Shown here one piece after another: positions 7,535 to 16,643 of a DNA stretch of 64,000 nt. The DNA comes from JAOTZA01 sp965224065 (lineage in GTDB: Bacteria; Acidobacteriota; Thermoanaerobaculia; Multivoradales; JAHEKO01): assembly GCA_965224065.1 (NCBI GenBank), contig CBDCYF010000005.1, positions 1,798,001-1,862,000 of the forward strand. The letters run 5' to 3'. A program made the position numbers and the translations under genes. Each line of letters starts with the position of its first letter. Within the stretch, counting starts at the first letter, position 1. The notes under the pieces were generated by a model that saw only the letters and a list, made by a program, of their open reading frames with translations, did not search any database and was not told where the DNA came from.

Positions 7535-9628
7535 ATGTCCAGTCTGTCGCTTTCACGTAGATCCCGCGCTTTTTTCGCAGCTTGGGCTTGCCTGATCCTG
7601 GCCGCGGTGTCGGCCGGCCTCGCCGCGGAACCCAACGCCGAGACAAAGACCGTCCCCGACGACTATCTCGGGGTCGAGCAGATTCTGGACTTCGAACGCG
7701 TGTCGAATCCCCAGATCTCGCCGGACGGCTCCCGGGTGATCTACACCCGCCGGCACGTCGACCAGCTCGAGGACCGATGGGACGCCGAGCTCTGGGTTCT
7801 GAACGCGGACGGCTCCCGGCACCGCTATCTGACGAAAGGATCGAGTCCGCTGTGGTCGCCCGACGGAACCCGGATCGCCTACCTTGCCGAAGACGACTCG
7901 GGCTCCACCCAGATCTTTGTCCGGTGGATGGACGACGGGGCGACATCGCAAGTGACCCGGGTCCACGAGTCACCCGGCAGTTTGCGCTGGTCTCCCGACG
8001 GCCAAACGATCGCGTTTCTCATGCTGGTCCCTGAGAAAGAAGAATGGACGGTCGATCTGCCCTCGGCGCCCAAGGGCGCCGAATGGACCCAAGCGCCTCG
8101 GCTGGTCACCAAGACCCACTACCGCCAGGACTACCGCGGCTTTATCAAAGAAGGCTTTACCCATTTGTTCGTGGTCCCCGCCGATGGCGGCACCGCCCGG
8201 AAGCTCACCGAGGGCTCGTGGAGCGTGGGCGCGCGGTTCTCCGGAATGGAGTTTGGCGCCGGAATCTCTTGGACACCCGATGGCCGGGAAATTCTTTTCG
8301 ACGGCCTGATGGACGAACAGCCCGAGCTCGACGGCTACCGCCAGAACTACATCTATGCCGTCGACATCGAGAGCCGCGCTATCCGCCGGGTGGTTACCGC
8401 CAAGGGCGACTGGCAGCAGCCCGAAGTCTCCCCCGACGGCGAGACCGTCGCCTTTGTGGGCTTCCCCTTCACCCTCCAGAGCTACCAAGCCTCCGAGCTC
8501 TACGTCGCGCCCGTCTCGGGCGGCGAGCCGCGAAAGATCTCGGGCGATCTCGACCGGGACGCCGAGCAGCTCCTCTGGAGCCCCGACGGCCGCGGCGTTT
8601 ACTTTCAGGCCGACGACCATGGAACCCGCAACCTCTACTTTGCTTCGTTGAAAGGAAACCTCCGCCAGGTCACCGAGGGTGTTCACATGCTTTCCCTCGC
8701 CTCGCTCAGCCGCAAGGGAGCGGCGGCGGCGACCCGGTCGTCCTCCCACCGGCCCTCCGACGTCGTGTTGCTCGATCTCTCCGGTGAGGGAGACACGACC
8801 CAGCTCACCCGCATCAACGATGACGTCCTGGCCGGCAAACGCATGGGCGACGTCGAAGAGGTCTGGTACACCTCGACCGGCGACGCCCGGGTGCAGGGCT
8901 GGATCGTCAAGCCGCCCGACTTCGACGCGGACGAGGACTATCCGATGATCCTCCACGTCCACGGCGGCCCCCACGCCATGTACAACGTCGGCTTCAGCCT
9001 CTTCTACCAGAACCTCGCCGCGCTGGGGTACGTCGTGCTCTACACCAACCCTCGCGGCTCGACCGGCTACGGCACCCCGTTTGGCAACTCCATCGACAAG
9101 GCCTATCCCAGCGTCGACCACGAAGACCTGATGGCCGGTGTCGATGCCGTCCTCGACCGAGGCTACGTCGATGAGAACCGCCTCTACATCACCGGCTGCA
9201 GCGGCGGCGGCGTGCTCTCGAGTTGGGCCATCGGCCAGACCGACCGCTTCGCGGCCGCGGCCGTTCGCTGCCCCGTCACCAACTGGATCAGCTTTGCCGG
9301 CACCGCCGACATCATCCAGTGGGCCTACCATCGCTTCGACGGCTACTTCTGGGACAAGCCCGACAAGTGGCTCGCCCACTCGCCTCTCATGCACGTCGGC
9401 AACGTCACTACACCGACCCTCCTCATGACCGGCGAGCTCGACTTGAGGACCCCCATGGCCCAGACCGAGGAGTACTACGCGGCCCTAAAAGTCCAGGGCG
9501 TCGACACCGCCATGCTGCGCTTCGCCGACGAATACCACGGCACCACCACCAAGCCGTCCAACTTCATGCGGACAGTGCTCTATCTGGTGGATTGGTTTGG
9601 GAAGTATGAGAAGGGGGAAGGGGGATGA
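7535..9628 (+). CDS. S9 family peptidase (acylaminoacyl-peptidase type)
   Basis: A 697-residue secreted serine peptidase. ATG 7535 is preceded by AAGGAGG, and the first 30 residues form a signal peptide ending around SAGLAAEP. WD/TolB-like propeller blades follow (repeated SPDGSRVIY, SPDGTRIAY, SPDGQTIAF), then an alpha/beta hydrolase with HVHGGPH as the oxyanion-hole segment. The nucleophile is in TGCSGGG, the Asp in GELDLRTP and the His in DEYHGTT. The nucleophile elbow GCSGGG is a mild variant of the usual GxSxGG. Members remove dipeptides or acylated amino acids. It is not related in order to the S9A lipoprotein at 2267. Confidence 0.9.
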   Translation: MSSLSLSRRSRAFFAAWACLILAAVSAGLAAEPNAETKTVPDDYLGVEQILDFERVSNPQISPDGSRVIYTRRHVDQLEDRWDAELWVLNADGSRHRYLTKGSSPLWSPDGTRIAYLAEDDSGSTQIFVRWMDDGATSQVTRVHESPGSLRWSPDGQTIAFLMLVPEKEEWTVDLPSAPKGAEWTQAPRLVTKTHYRQDYRGFIKEGFTHLFVVPADGGTARKLTEGSWSVGARFSGMEFGAGISWTPDGREILFDGLMDEQPELDGYRQNYIYAVDIESRAIRRVVTAKGDWQQPEVSPDGETVAFVGFPFTLQSYQASELYVAPVSGGEPRKISGDLDRDAEQLLWSPDGRGVYFQADDHGTRNLYFASLKGNLRQVTEGVHMLSLASLSRKGAAAATRSSSHRPSDVVLLDLSGEGDTTQLTRINDDVLAGKRMGDVEEVWYTSTGDARVQGWIVKPPDFDADEDYPMILHVHGGPHAMYNVGFSLFYQNLAALGYVVLYTNPRGSTGYGTPFGNSIDKAYPSVDHEDLMAGVDAVLDRGYVDENRLYITGCSGGGVLSSWAIGQTDRFAAAAVRCPVTNWISFAGTADIIQWAYHRFDGYFWDKPDKWLAHSPLMHVGNVTTPTLLMTGELDLRTPMAQTEEYYAALKVQGVDTAMLRFADEYHGTTTKPSNFMRTVLYLVDWFGKYEKGEGG

Positions 9629-9746
9629 GGAGCCCGGGTGGGTAGCGGCCACACCTCGCGTCTGCTTTTCTTTCGGGTATGCTCGGAACATCGTCGATCT
9701 GGCGACGATTGCACATTGACTTTCTGACAGGAGGGGGACAGCAAGC

Positions 9747-12524
9747 GTGGCTTGGTCGCCAGAGCGGTTTCGTCGCGCAGAGGAGCTTTTCCACGAGGTA
9801 GTGGATCTCGAGGAACCCGCGCGCTCGGAACGCCTTGCCGAACTGACCGCGTCGGACTCGGCCCTGCGGGCCGAGGTCGAGAGGCTTCTCGAAGTCGAAA
9901 GCGCCGACAACCCGATCGCGACGGGGCGGGTGCACGAGCTAGGCTCTTACATCCCCTCCGAGAGGGACCAACAACCGACCTTTGGGGAGGCCATCGGGCC
10001 ATATCTCCCGACTCGGCTCCTAGGCGAAGGAGGCATGGGGCAGGTCTTGGAAGCCGAGCAGGAGTCACCGGTGCGGCGGACGGTGGCGCTCAAGATCATT
10101 CGTGGCGGCTCCAACACGGAAAACGTGCTGGCCCGCTTCCAGGCGGAGCAGCAGGCTCTGGCGCGGATGGATCATCCGCACATCGCACGAATCTACGACG
10201 CCGGCATCACCGAGGACGGCCGCCCCTACTTCGCGATGGAACGGGTCGACGGCGTCCCGGTCGATCGCTTTTGCGACGACCACCGACTCGAGATCGGGGA
10301 TCGGCTCGAGATCTTCCTGGATATCTGCGACGCCGTGCGCCACGCCCACCGGCGAGGCGTCATTCACCGGGACCTCAAGCCGTCGAACCTCCTGGTGTCA
10401 GAGCGCGGCGGCAAACCCCACGTCAAAGTCATCGACTTCGGTATCGCCAAAGCGGTAGAGAACCCTTTGAGTGGGGAGACGTTTTTGACCCGGGCCGGCG
10501 AAGTCGTCGGCACGCCGGAGTACATGAGCCCCGAGCAAGCCGCGGCCAAGCCCGAAGCGGTCGACGTCCGGAGCGACGTCTTCTCTCTCGGCATCGTCCT
10601 CTACGAACTCCTGACCGGGGCGCGGCCGTTCGAAGCGGAGGCTGAATCCCTCGACGTTCGCAGACTGATTCTGGAGCACGAACCGGCGCGCCCAAGCACG
10701 CGCGTGACAACTTCGGTGGCTACCGCCTCGGCGGTGGCGGACCGGCGCCGCACCAACCCGGCCGCCTTGTCGCGAACGCTGCGCGACGATCTCGACTGGA
10801 TCGTGCTCAAAGCCCTCGCCAAGTTGCCGGACGAACGGTACGAGAGCGTTTCGGAGGTCGCCGCCGATATCCGGCGCCACCTGGCCAACGAGCCGATCCT
10901 GGCCGGCCCGCCCAGCACCGCGTACCGGCTCCGGAAGTTCTGGCGCCGGCATCGCGCTCTGGCGGCGGCGAGCGCGGTCGGTGCTGCCGCCATGCTCGTC
11001 GGTCTGGCCGGTCTGGTAGTGGGCTTCTGGGAATCCCGCCGCTCGGCTGCGTCCGCGCGGCTCGAGGCGGCCAGGGCGGAAGCGTCGACCGACTTCCTGA
11101 TCGACCTCTTCCAGATCGCCGATCCCACATTCGACAATCCAAAGGATTTGACCGCACCCGACATCCTGGCGCGCGGATCCGAGCGCCTCGAGCAGGAGCT
11201 CGCCGACCAGCCCCTGGTCCGGGCCCGGCTGGCGCAGAAGATCGGAACGGTCTACCGCAACCTCGGCATGTACGAAGAGAGCCGGACCAAGCTCGAGGAG
11301 GCAATGGCCATCTGGGACACCGACCCTGTCGCGCACCGGGCGCAACGTGTCGAAGGCCTGTTGGAACTGGGCAAAACACGAGTGCAGCTTTCCCGGCCCG
11401 AGGACGCCCTCGCGCTGTTCGAGGAGTCGGCGGCCCTGGCTGAAGAACAGAGCGACACTCTGGGACATCTGAGGGCACAGGCCGAGATTGCGGACACCGT
11501 TCGGTTCCAGGGCCAATATCAAGAAGCCCTAGATCTGGCCCGCGCGGCGCTCGGCCGAATCGACTCGAATCCATCCCTCGATCAAGAAGCCGTCTTGATC
11601 AATCTGTTGAGTACTGAGGCGGATTGTCTTCTCTATCTCGGCAAATTCGATGAGGCCGGCGAGGCCTGGCAGGCCGTATTGAATCGGCTCGAGGCCAGAG
11701 ATGGGCCGGACCACCCCTCGCTGGCGGACCCGGTGGCAAAGCTCGCTACGGTGAACAAAGCCAAAGGCCGACACGCCGATTCGGTGGCTCCGGCCCAGCG
11801 GGCCCTCAAACTCTCCAAGAAACGTTTTGGCGAACGGCATCCCCAGGTTGCGAGGCGACTCCGCGACCTGGGCGAGTCGCTCCGGTTGACCGAGCGTCAT
11901 GACGAGGCCGAGCCCCATCTGCGGGAAGCGCTCGCCATGAGCCGTGAGTTTCACTCTTCGCCCTCGGCTGCTCTGGCCGCGAACGCCTACGAACTGGCGC
12001 TACTCCTCATGGATGACGGCCGGCCGGCCGAGGCGCGTCCTCTGATCCTCGAGACGGTCGAAATCGAGAAGGAGCTCTACGGGACCGATCACTCGAACCT
12101 GGGGGTCACCTATGTGGGTTTGACAATCGCGGAACGGAGGATCGGCGATTGGGCGGCGTCGCGCGCGGCCGGGCGAGAAGCTGTCCGGATCCTAGAAGCG
12201 ACTCTGCCGCCCGAGCACTGGCTACGAGCACTACCGATGATGGAGATGGCCACCACATCGATTGCAGCCGGCGACTTCGACAGAGCCGAGGGCGAAGCCG
12301 AGCGTGCCCGCGCCCACTGGGCTATGACCCTCGGCGAGAGTCACGAGTATTACCTCGAAGCGACGGCCAACTATATCGAGAGTTTGCTGTTACAAGGCGA
12401 TGTCGAACGGGCCGAGCCCCTGCTGCGGCAGACGCTCGAAGTAGCGCTGGCCGAGACCGGCGAGACCGGCCGCATCACGGTACGGCTCGGTGAGATGCGC
12501 CGCCGGTTTTTTACCGCGTCCTGA
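9747..12524 (+). CDS. Ser/Thr protein kinase with C-terminal TPR region
   Basis: A 925-residue PknB-type kinase with GTG start at 9747 behind a GGAGGGGGA sequence. The N-terminal 80 residues are a helical leader. The kinase domain shows the glycine loop LGEGGMGQV, Lys116 in VALKII, catalytic HRDLKPSN (Asp209), VIDFGIAK as the metal-binding DFG, and GTPEYMSPEQ in the activation segment. A single transmembrane helix near residues 405-427 separates it from about 490 extracytoplasmic residues of helical TPR-like repeats. This is a common architecture in Acidobacteriota and Planctomycetota. The adjacent sigma factor gene, 6 bp downstream, suggests a shared signalling unit. Confidence 0.93.
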   Translation: MAWSPERFRRAEELFHEVVDLEEPARSERLAELTASDSALRAEVERLLEVESADNPIATGRVHELGSYIPSERDQQPTFGEAIGPYLPTRLLGEGGMGQVLEAEQESPVRRTVALKIIRGGSNTENVLARFQAEQQALARMDHPHIARIYDAGITEDGRPYFAMERVDGVPVDRFCDDHRLEIGDRLEIFLDICDAVRHAHRRGVIHRDLKPSNLLVSERGGKPHVKVIDFGIAKAVENPLSGETFLTRAGEVVGTPEYMSPEQAAAKPEAVDVRSDVFSLGIVLYELLTGARPFEAEAESLDVRRLILEHEPARPSTRVTTSVATASAVADRRRTNPAALSRTLRDDLDWIVLKALAKLPDERYESVSEVAADIRRHLANEPILAGPPSTAYRLRKFWRRHRALAAASAVGAAAMLVGLAGLVVGFWESRRSAASARLEAARAEASTDFLIDLFQIADPTFDNPKDLTAPDILARGSERLEQELADQPLVRARLAQKIGTVYRNLGMYEESRTKLEEAMAIWDTDPVAHRAQRVEGLLELGKTRVQLSRPEDALALFEESAALAEEQSDTLGHLRAQAEIADTVRFQGQYQEALDLARAALGRIDSNPSLDQEAVLINLLSTEADCLLYLGKFDEAGEAWQAVLNRLEARDGPDHPSLADPVAKLATVNKAKGRHADSVAPAQRALKLSKKRFGERHPQVARRLRDLGESLRLTERHDEAEPHLREALAMSREFHSSPSAALAANAYELALLLMDDGRPAEARPLILETVEIEKELYGTDHSNLGVTYVGLTIAERRIGDWAASRAAGREAVRILEATLPPEHWLRALPMMEMATTSIAAGDFDRAEGEAERARAHWAMTLGESHEYYLEATANYIESLLLQGDVERAEPLLRQTLEVALAETGETGRITVRLGEMRRRFFTAS

Positions 12525-12530
12525 TTGTCG

Positions 12531-13094
12531 ATGCCACGAACCGGCGAGATCACCCTCCTCCTCAAAGAATCGGCTGGGGGTGACGCCGCGGCTACCGACC
12601 GCTTGTTCGAGCTGGTTTACCCGGAGCTCCAACGTATTGCGACCCATCACATGCGCCGTGTCCGGCCGGAGCGCAAGGGCCTCACCCTCGAGCCGGCCGT
12701 GCTGGTGCACGAGTCCTATCTCAAAGCCCTGGGCGACGAGCCGTCGTTTGAGAACCGGCGCCACTACTACGCCTTCATGACCAAGGTGATGCTGCACGTC
12801 CTGCTCGATCTCCAGCGTGCAAGGGGTGCAAAAAAGCGAGGTGGAGGCGTGGTTCATCTCACCCTGACCGGGGCGGTCGCCGGCCAGCAAACGCCCACCA
12901 TGCCTGTCTCCGATATCGCGCGGGCGCTGGACCAGCTGGAACGGCTTGACTCCCGCAAAGCCGAAGTGGTGAAGCTGCGGTTCTTCTGGGGGCTCGAGAT
13001 GTCCGAGATCGCGCAACTGCTCGAAGTGTCACAAAGCACCACGGAGCGCGACTGGCGCTTTGCGCGGACTTGGTTCGCGGCCCAGCTCGGTTAG
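12531..13094 (+). CDS. ECF-like sigma-70 factor
   Basis: A 187-residue sigma factor of the ECF-like group common in Acidobacteriota and Planctomycetota. The sigma-2 region is the ELVYPELQRIATHHM stretch; the sigma-4 helix-turn-helix is MSEIAQLLEVSQSTTERDW near the C-terminus. I use ATG 12531. A TTG at 12525, directly after the kinase stop, is the alternative, and neither has a clear ribosome site, so translational coupling to the kinase gene is likely. Regulation by phosphorylation through the neighbouring kinase is inferred from gene order only; no anti-sigma factor is present. Confidence 0.88.
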   Translation: MPRTGEITLLLKESAGGDAAATDRLFELVYPELQRIATHHMRRVRPERKGLTLEPAVLVHESYLKALGDEPSFENRRHYYAFMTKVMLHVLLDLQRARGAKKRGGGVVHLTLTGAVAGQQTPTMPVSDIARALDQLERLDSRKAEVVKLRFFWGLEMSEIAQLLEVSQSTTERDWRFARTWFAAQLG

Positions 13095-13178
13095 GGTCTC
13101 GCGGTCGGCAGGAGCCAAGCCGGTCCGCCTCGGCCACGCCGCATGGTCCTTAGGTCGCCAAAAGCGCCGTGATTCCGC

Positions 13179-14474
13179 TCAGTCAGGGACGTAGACAGCG
13201 AACGAGAACGGACGACGGCTGGCCAAGCCGACCGGGCCAAACGTGTAGAAGCGCAGCTCCGTGGAGCACGCCGTCTGGGTGGTCCGGTAAAGCAGAAATT
13301 CCCTGGTTGCCGCCAGGACGATCGGGTCGTCCGAGCAAGAAAAGTCGGGCGAGGCGATGACCGTGTAGTCGCCCGTACCGTCCGAGCCCAGGCTCAGGGT
13401 GAAGTTTCCCGAGCCGCTCACGATAGTGCTGGACGACGGGGTCACCGATCCCCAGACCACCGGAACCGCAGCGTTGTGCAGCACGCCGTCGTCGCCAATC
13501 TCGAACCTCGCCGGGTTGGTGAAGTAGTTGGCGTTCGACCCGAAGGTGAAGCGCAGGTCCGAGCCGCCGCCGGTAGTCTCTCGCACGATCGCCCACTTCT
13601 CATTGGAGATCGACGAGCCGTCCACGGTCTCGCCAAAGACCACGGCCGAGCCCGCGGAGCCCGCTTCCGAAGAATAAACGCCGACCACGGCATCATCCCC
13701 CTCGACCAGAACTTCCTCGCCGTTGAGGTAGGTCGCCGGGATCTCGATGTCCTGGCTTCGGACAGAAAGCGGCGTCGCCAGCTCGTCCGAGCCCACCGCT
13801 AGGGACTTCGCGATCCGAGCCGAGCCCGCGGCCTGGAAAACCGCCGTCGAGGCGTCGAATCTCCCGACCGCCCGGCTCGGTTCCATCGCCGTCAGGCCGA
13901 CGACCGACTGAGGTTCGGAGGAAGCGTTTCTCCCTCCGGCCAAATGCACTCCGCCGCCGCCTGGGTCGCCAGGACGTGCGGCCCGTCCACGCTCGCCCCG
14001 GCCGCTGGCCGTTTCCACTTCGAAGACCGCCGGAGGTGACCAATCTCCCGGCCCATCCCGTTCGATCCTGCGAATCGACCAGGCGTAGCGTCTCGATTCT
14101 TCCAGGCAGCGAGCACCCGAAGGCCGCCAGAGATACGCTGAGGCTGGAAGGACGTCGTGCAGCGCAGCTTCCGCGCCGACGTCGGCCGGAAGCCTTCTTC
14201 CGTCGAATGGATAGACCACGATCTCGACCGAACCACCGCCTTGGGCCTCACCCCAGTGAAACACCGGACAAGCCGAGGTCACGAAGATTTCCTCCGGGGT
14301 CGACACGGGAGTAACCGGCTCCGGGGTTTGGGCCAGCCCCGCCGCAGACAGCGACAAGGCGGCCGCCGCCAGGACGGACCACGCTCCGCCAAGACCTCGA
14401 TGTCCCCGAACCAGCGGAGGGAGCCCCGATCTATCCGCCCGGCATCTGGCGCTGGACTTGGCCGTGTAACCCAT
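13179..14474 (-). CDS. secreted protein, paralogue of the 14492-15721 product
   Basis: This 431-residue protein has an N-terminal hydrophobic segment (AWSVLAAAALSLSAAGLAQ) preceded by a basic stretch, which suggests export. Its first third contains a Trp- and Cys-bearing segment (CPVFHWG, then CLEESRRYAWSIR). The middle (residues about 225-345) is very similar to the same region of the upstream neighbour: it shares IEIP, YLNGEEV, YSSEAGSAGSA, GETVD, SNEKWAIVRET and LRF, and then FEIGDDG (LEIGDDG in the neighbour). This middle resembles beta-rich segments of tail-fibre or surface proteins, but no family is recognised. It lies 17 bp downstream of its paralogue, so the two probably form an operon. 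Confidence 0.7.
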   Translation of the reverse strand: MGYTAKSSARCRADRSGLPPLVRGHRGLGGAWSVLAAAALSLSAAGLAQTPEPVTPVSTPEEIFVTSACPVFHWGEAQGGGSVEIVVYPFDGRRLPADVGAEAALHDVLPASAYLWRPSGARCLEESRRYAWSIRRIERDGPGDWSPPAVFEVETASGRGERGRAARPGDPGGGGVHLAGGRNASSEPQSVVGLTAMEPSRAVGRFDASTAVFQAAGSARIAKSLAVGSDELATPLSVRSQDIEIPATYLNGEEVLVEGDDAVVGVYSSEAGSAGSAVVFGETVDGSSISNEKWAIVRETTGGGSDLRFTFGSNANYFTNPARFEIGDDGVLHNAAVPVVWGSVTPSSSTIVSGSGNFTLSLGSDGTGDYTVIASPDFSCSDDPIVLAATREFLLYRTTQTACSTELRFYTFGPVGLASRRPFSFAVYVPD

Positions 14475-14491
14475 GACTTATCCCCAGAGCC

Positions 14492-15721
14492 TCAGCCTCT
14501 GAACATCGCGAAGGAAAACGCTTCGAGAAAGTTGGTGCCGACGCTGTCGAAAAAATAGACCACGACCTCGTCACGACCGGTGAAACAGAAGTACTGGGAC
14601 GAGCGAGTCGCAGTGTTGTTGAGCACGGTCAACAGCACGATCGGGTCGTCACCACAGTCGAGGTCTGGTGACAGAATCTCCCATTCGTTGTTGAGGTTCT
14701 GCGTCACCGTGAAGTTTCCGGACCCGGCGAGTATCGTTCCGTTTGAGCTCACCCGGCCCCAGACCACGGGGAGCCCAAACCCCGAAAGCTTGCCGTCGTC
14801 ACCGATCTCGAGCTTCGTGTCGTTGGTGAAGTAGTTGGCGCTCGATCCATAGGTGAAGCGCAGGTCCGCCCCGCCGGCGGAGGTCTCCCGAACGATTGCC
14901 CACTTCTCGTTGGAGATCGCCGAGTCGTCCACGGTCTCGCCCAGAACCAGGGCCGAGCCCGCGGACCCGGCTTCGGACGAGTAGATGCCCAGAACCGCGT
15001 CCACTCCTTCGACGATGACCTCCTCGCCGTTGAGGTAGCTCGATGGAATCTCGATGTCCTCGCTACGTACATGGAGAGGCGCCCCGATCTCATCCGAGCC
15101 CACCGCCAGCGAGTTGGTGATCCAAGCCGAGCCCTCAACCTGAAAATCCGCCAGCGAAGCCGAGACCCGCGACGCCGAACGGGTGGCTTGCGGCTCACCG
15201 TCGAGCCCGGCCACCCTGGACGCAGGATCCGACACCGAGGCAGCCACATCTTGGTACAGGTCGGCAGCAGCAACCGCCCCCGGGCTCTCCGCCTGCCACA
15301 ACCCCGCCTCCGATCCCTCCCAGGCCAGTGCGGCAAGACTTCCCGAGACCTCGAAAAAGGCCGGTTGAGACCATTCGCCATCAGACGATCCGTTGATCGC
15401 TCGCACCGACCAGGAGTACCTGCCCGGTTTTTCCAGACATGCCGTCCGTGACGGCGTCCAGAAACGCGCAGCGCCCGAAAGCGTCTGATAGCGTACCGAC
15501 TCGCCGACCTCCGGCTCCGCCGAACCGTCCGCTGGCCCCACCGGATAAACCACGAGTTCGATCCGTTCGGCGGGTCCGGGATCGGTCCAATGAAAACCCG
15601 GACAAACACCGGCAACAAAAGGCTCGCGGCTGGTCCCGGCAGGCGTAACCGGCTGCGGCCCTCCGGCCGACACGGGCACAGCCACCAACAGGCTCAACAG
15701 AATCAAAACAAGACGGCCCAT
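14492..15721 (-). CDS. secreted protein, first of a tandem paralogous pair
   Basis: A 409-residue protein with a clean signal peptide (MGRLVLILLSLLVAVPVSAG). ATG 15721 is preceded by GAGGAGG at good spacing. It has the same layout as the product of 13179-14474: a Cys/Trp region near the N-terminus (CPGFHWTD, CLEKPGRYSWSVR), an Ala-rich linker, then the shared beta-rich domain with YLNGEEV, YSSEAGSAGSA and SNEKWAIVRET, and a variable C-terminal region with two more cysteines. The near-identical core and divergent ends indicate local duplication followed by divergence. Function unknown; likely cell-surface or extracellular. Confidence 0.72.
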   Translation of the reverse strand: MGRLVLILLSLLVAVPVSAGGPQPVTPAGTSREPFVAGVCPGFHWTDPGPAERIELVVYPVGPADGSAEPEVGESVRYQTLSGAARFWTPSRTACLEKPGRYSWSVRAINGSSDGEWSQPAFFEVSGSLAALAWEGSEAGLWQAESPGAVAAADLYQDVAASVSDPASRVAGLDGEPQATRSASRVSASLADFQVEGSAWITNSLAVGSDEIGAPLHVRSEDIEIPSSYLNGEEVIVEGVDAVLGIYSSEAGSAGSALVLGETVDDSAISNEKWAIVRETSAGGADLRFTYGSSANYFTNDTKLEIGDDGKLSGFGLPVVWGRVSSNGTILAGSGNFTVTQNLNNEWEILSPDLDCGDDPIVLLTVLNNTATRSSQYFCFTGRDEVVVYFFDSVGTNFLEAFSFAMFRG

Positions 15722-15904
15722 CTTCGATGCCTCCTCTGCCTTTTACAGACGGCAAGGGACGGTGGAAACCGTCATTGCTTTTCAGTGGCAGATGCCTTGC
15801 AGCTCGATCCCCGCGGTCGGTGCTCTATCTGGTGGGTTGGTTTGGGGGGCCGTACCAGCGCAGGTACAGGAGTTTGCGTTGCGACACCATGTGAAAGTCA
15901 ATTG

Positions 15905-16618
15905 ATGCCGGCGGTTACGGTAGGCGACACTGTCATTCCATATGGAGTTCGGCGGAGCCCCCGAGCCAGGCGTTTGCGGATCACCGTGCGGCCGGGAAGC
16001 GTCGACGTCGTGGCGCCGCGATTCATCCGGCGCTCGAGGATCGAGGCGTTTGTCGAGTCGAAGCGGCGGTGGCTCTACGAAAAGACTGAGGCGCTTCGCG
16101 AACGCGAGCTCGTGGCGACACCGCAGCGGTTCGCCTCGGGCGCAAAGGTGCTTTTCCGTGGCCGGTTCTTGCGCCTGTGGGTCAAAGAGGGCGCGCCGGC
16201 GAACTCGCTTCGGTTCGCCAATGCCTTTCACGTGACGGTTTCGCCGGGCATCAAGGACGACCAGCGCGAGCAAACCGTCCGTGGCCTAGTGACCGCTTGG
16301 CTCAAGGACCGAGCGCGCCGGGACGCCCAGATCTGGGCGCGTACATACGGCGCCGACCTCGGTGCCAAGCCCTCCCGAATTCGGATCGCCAACCAAAAGA
16401 CCCTGTGGGGGAGTTGCTCCGCGCGAGGGGTGATCTCGCTCAACTGGCGGCTCGTTGCCGCGCCCAAGCCGGTCTATGAATATGTTGTCGTCCACGAGCT
16501 CTGCCATCTTCTCGAGCGCAACCACGGCACGAGGTTCTGGTGCATTGTCGAGTCGTTGATTCCCGACTACCGAGAACGCCGCGCGTGGCTCAAGAAGCAC
16601 GGGGTGGCGCTGGGCTGA
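15905..16618 (+). CDS. YgjP-type M48 metallopeptidase-like protein (DUF45)
   Basis: A 237-residue protein beginning MPAVTVGDTVIPYGVRRS at ATG 15905. The frame is open further left, but upstream residues overlap the antisense surface-protein gene and look non-coding. The zinc site is VVHELCHLLERNHGTRFW, an HExxH followed by a third His, preceded by the family hallmark KTLWGSCS. The family is widespread and small; proteolysis is assumed from the fold, though a nucleotide pyrophosphatase activity has been reported for a homologue. It may share a transcript with the exonuclease gene 25 bp downstream. Confidence 0.85.
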   Translation: MPAVTVGDTVIPYGVRRSPRARRLRITVRPGSVDVVAPRFIRRSRIEAFVESKRRWLYEKTEALRERELVATPQRFASGAKVLFRGRFLRLWVKEGAPANSLRFANAFHVTVSPGIKDDQREQTVRGLVTAWLKDRARRDAQIWARTYGADLGAKPSRIRIANQKTLWGSCSARGVISLNWRLVAAPKPVYEYVVVHELCHLLERNHGTRFWCIVESLIPDYRERRAWLKKHGVALG

Positions 16619-16643
16619 CCGCGAGCTCGAGGCCTGATCAAAC

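Noticed and set aside
7970..9394. Long minus-strand frame of about 470 codons
   Set aside because: Antisense to the second S9 peptidase; product is a Val/Gly/Asp-rich shadow without a ribosome site.
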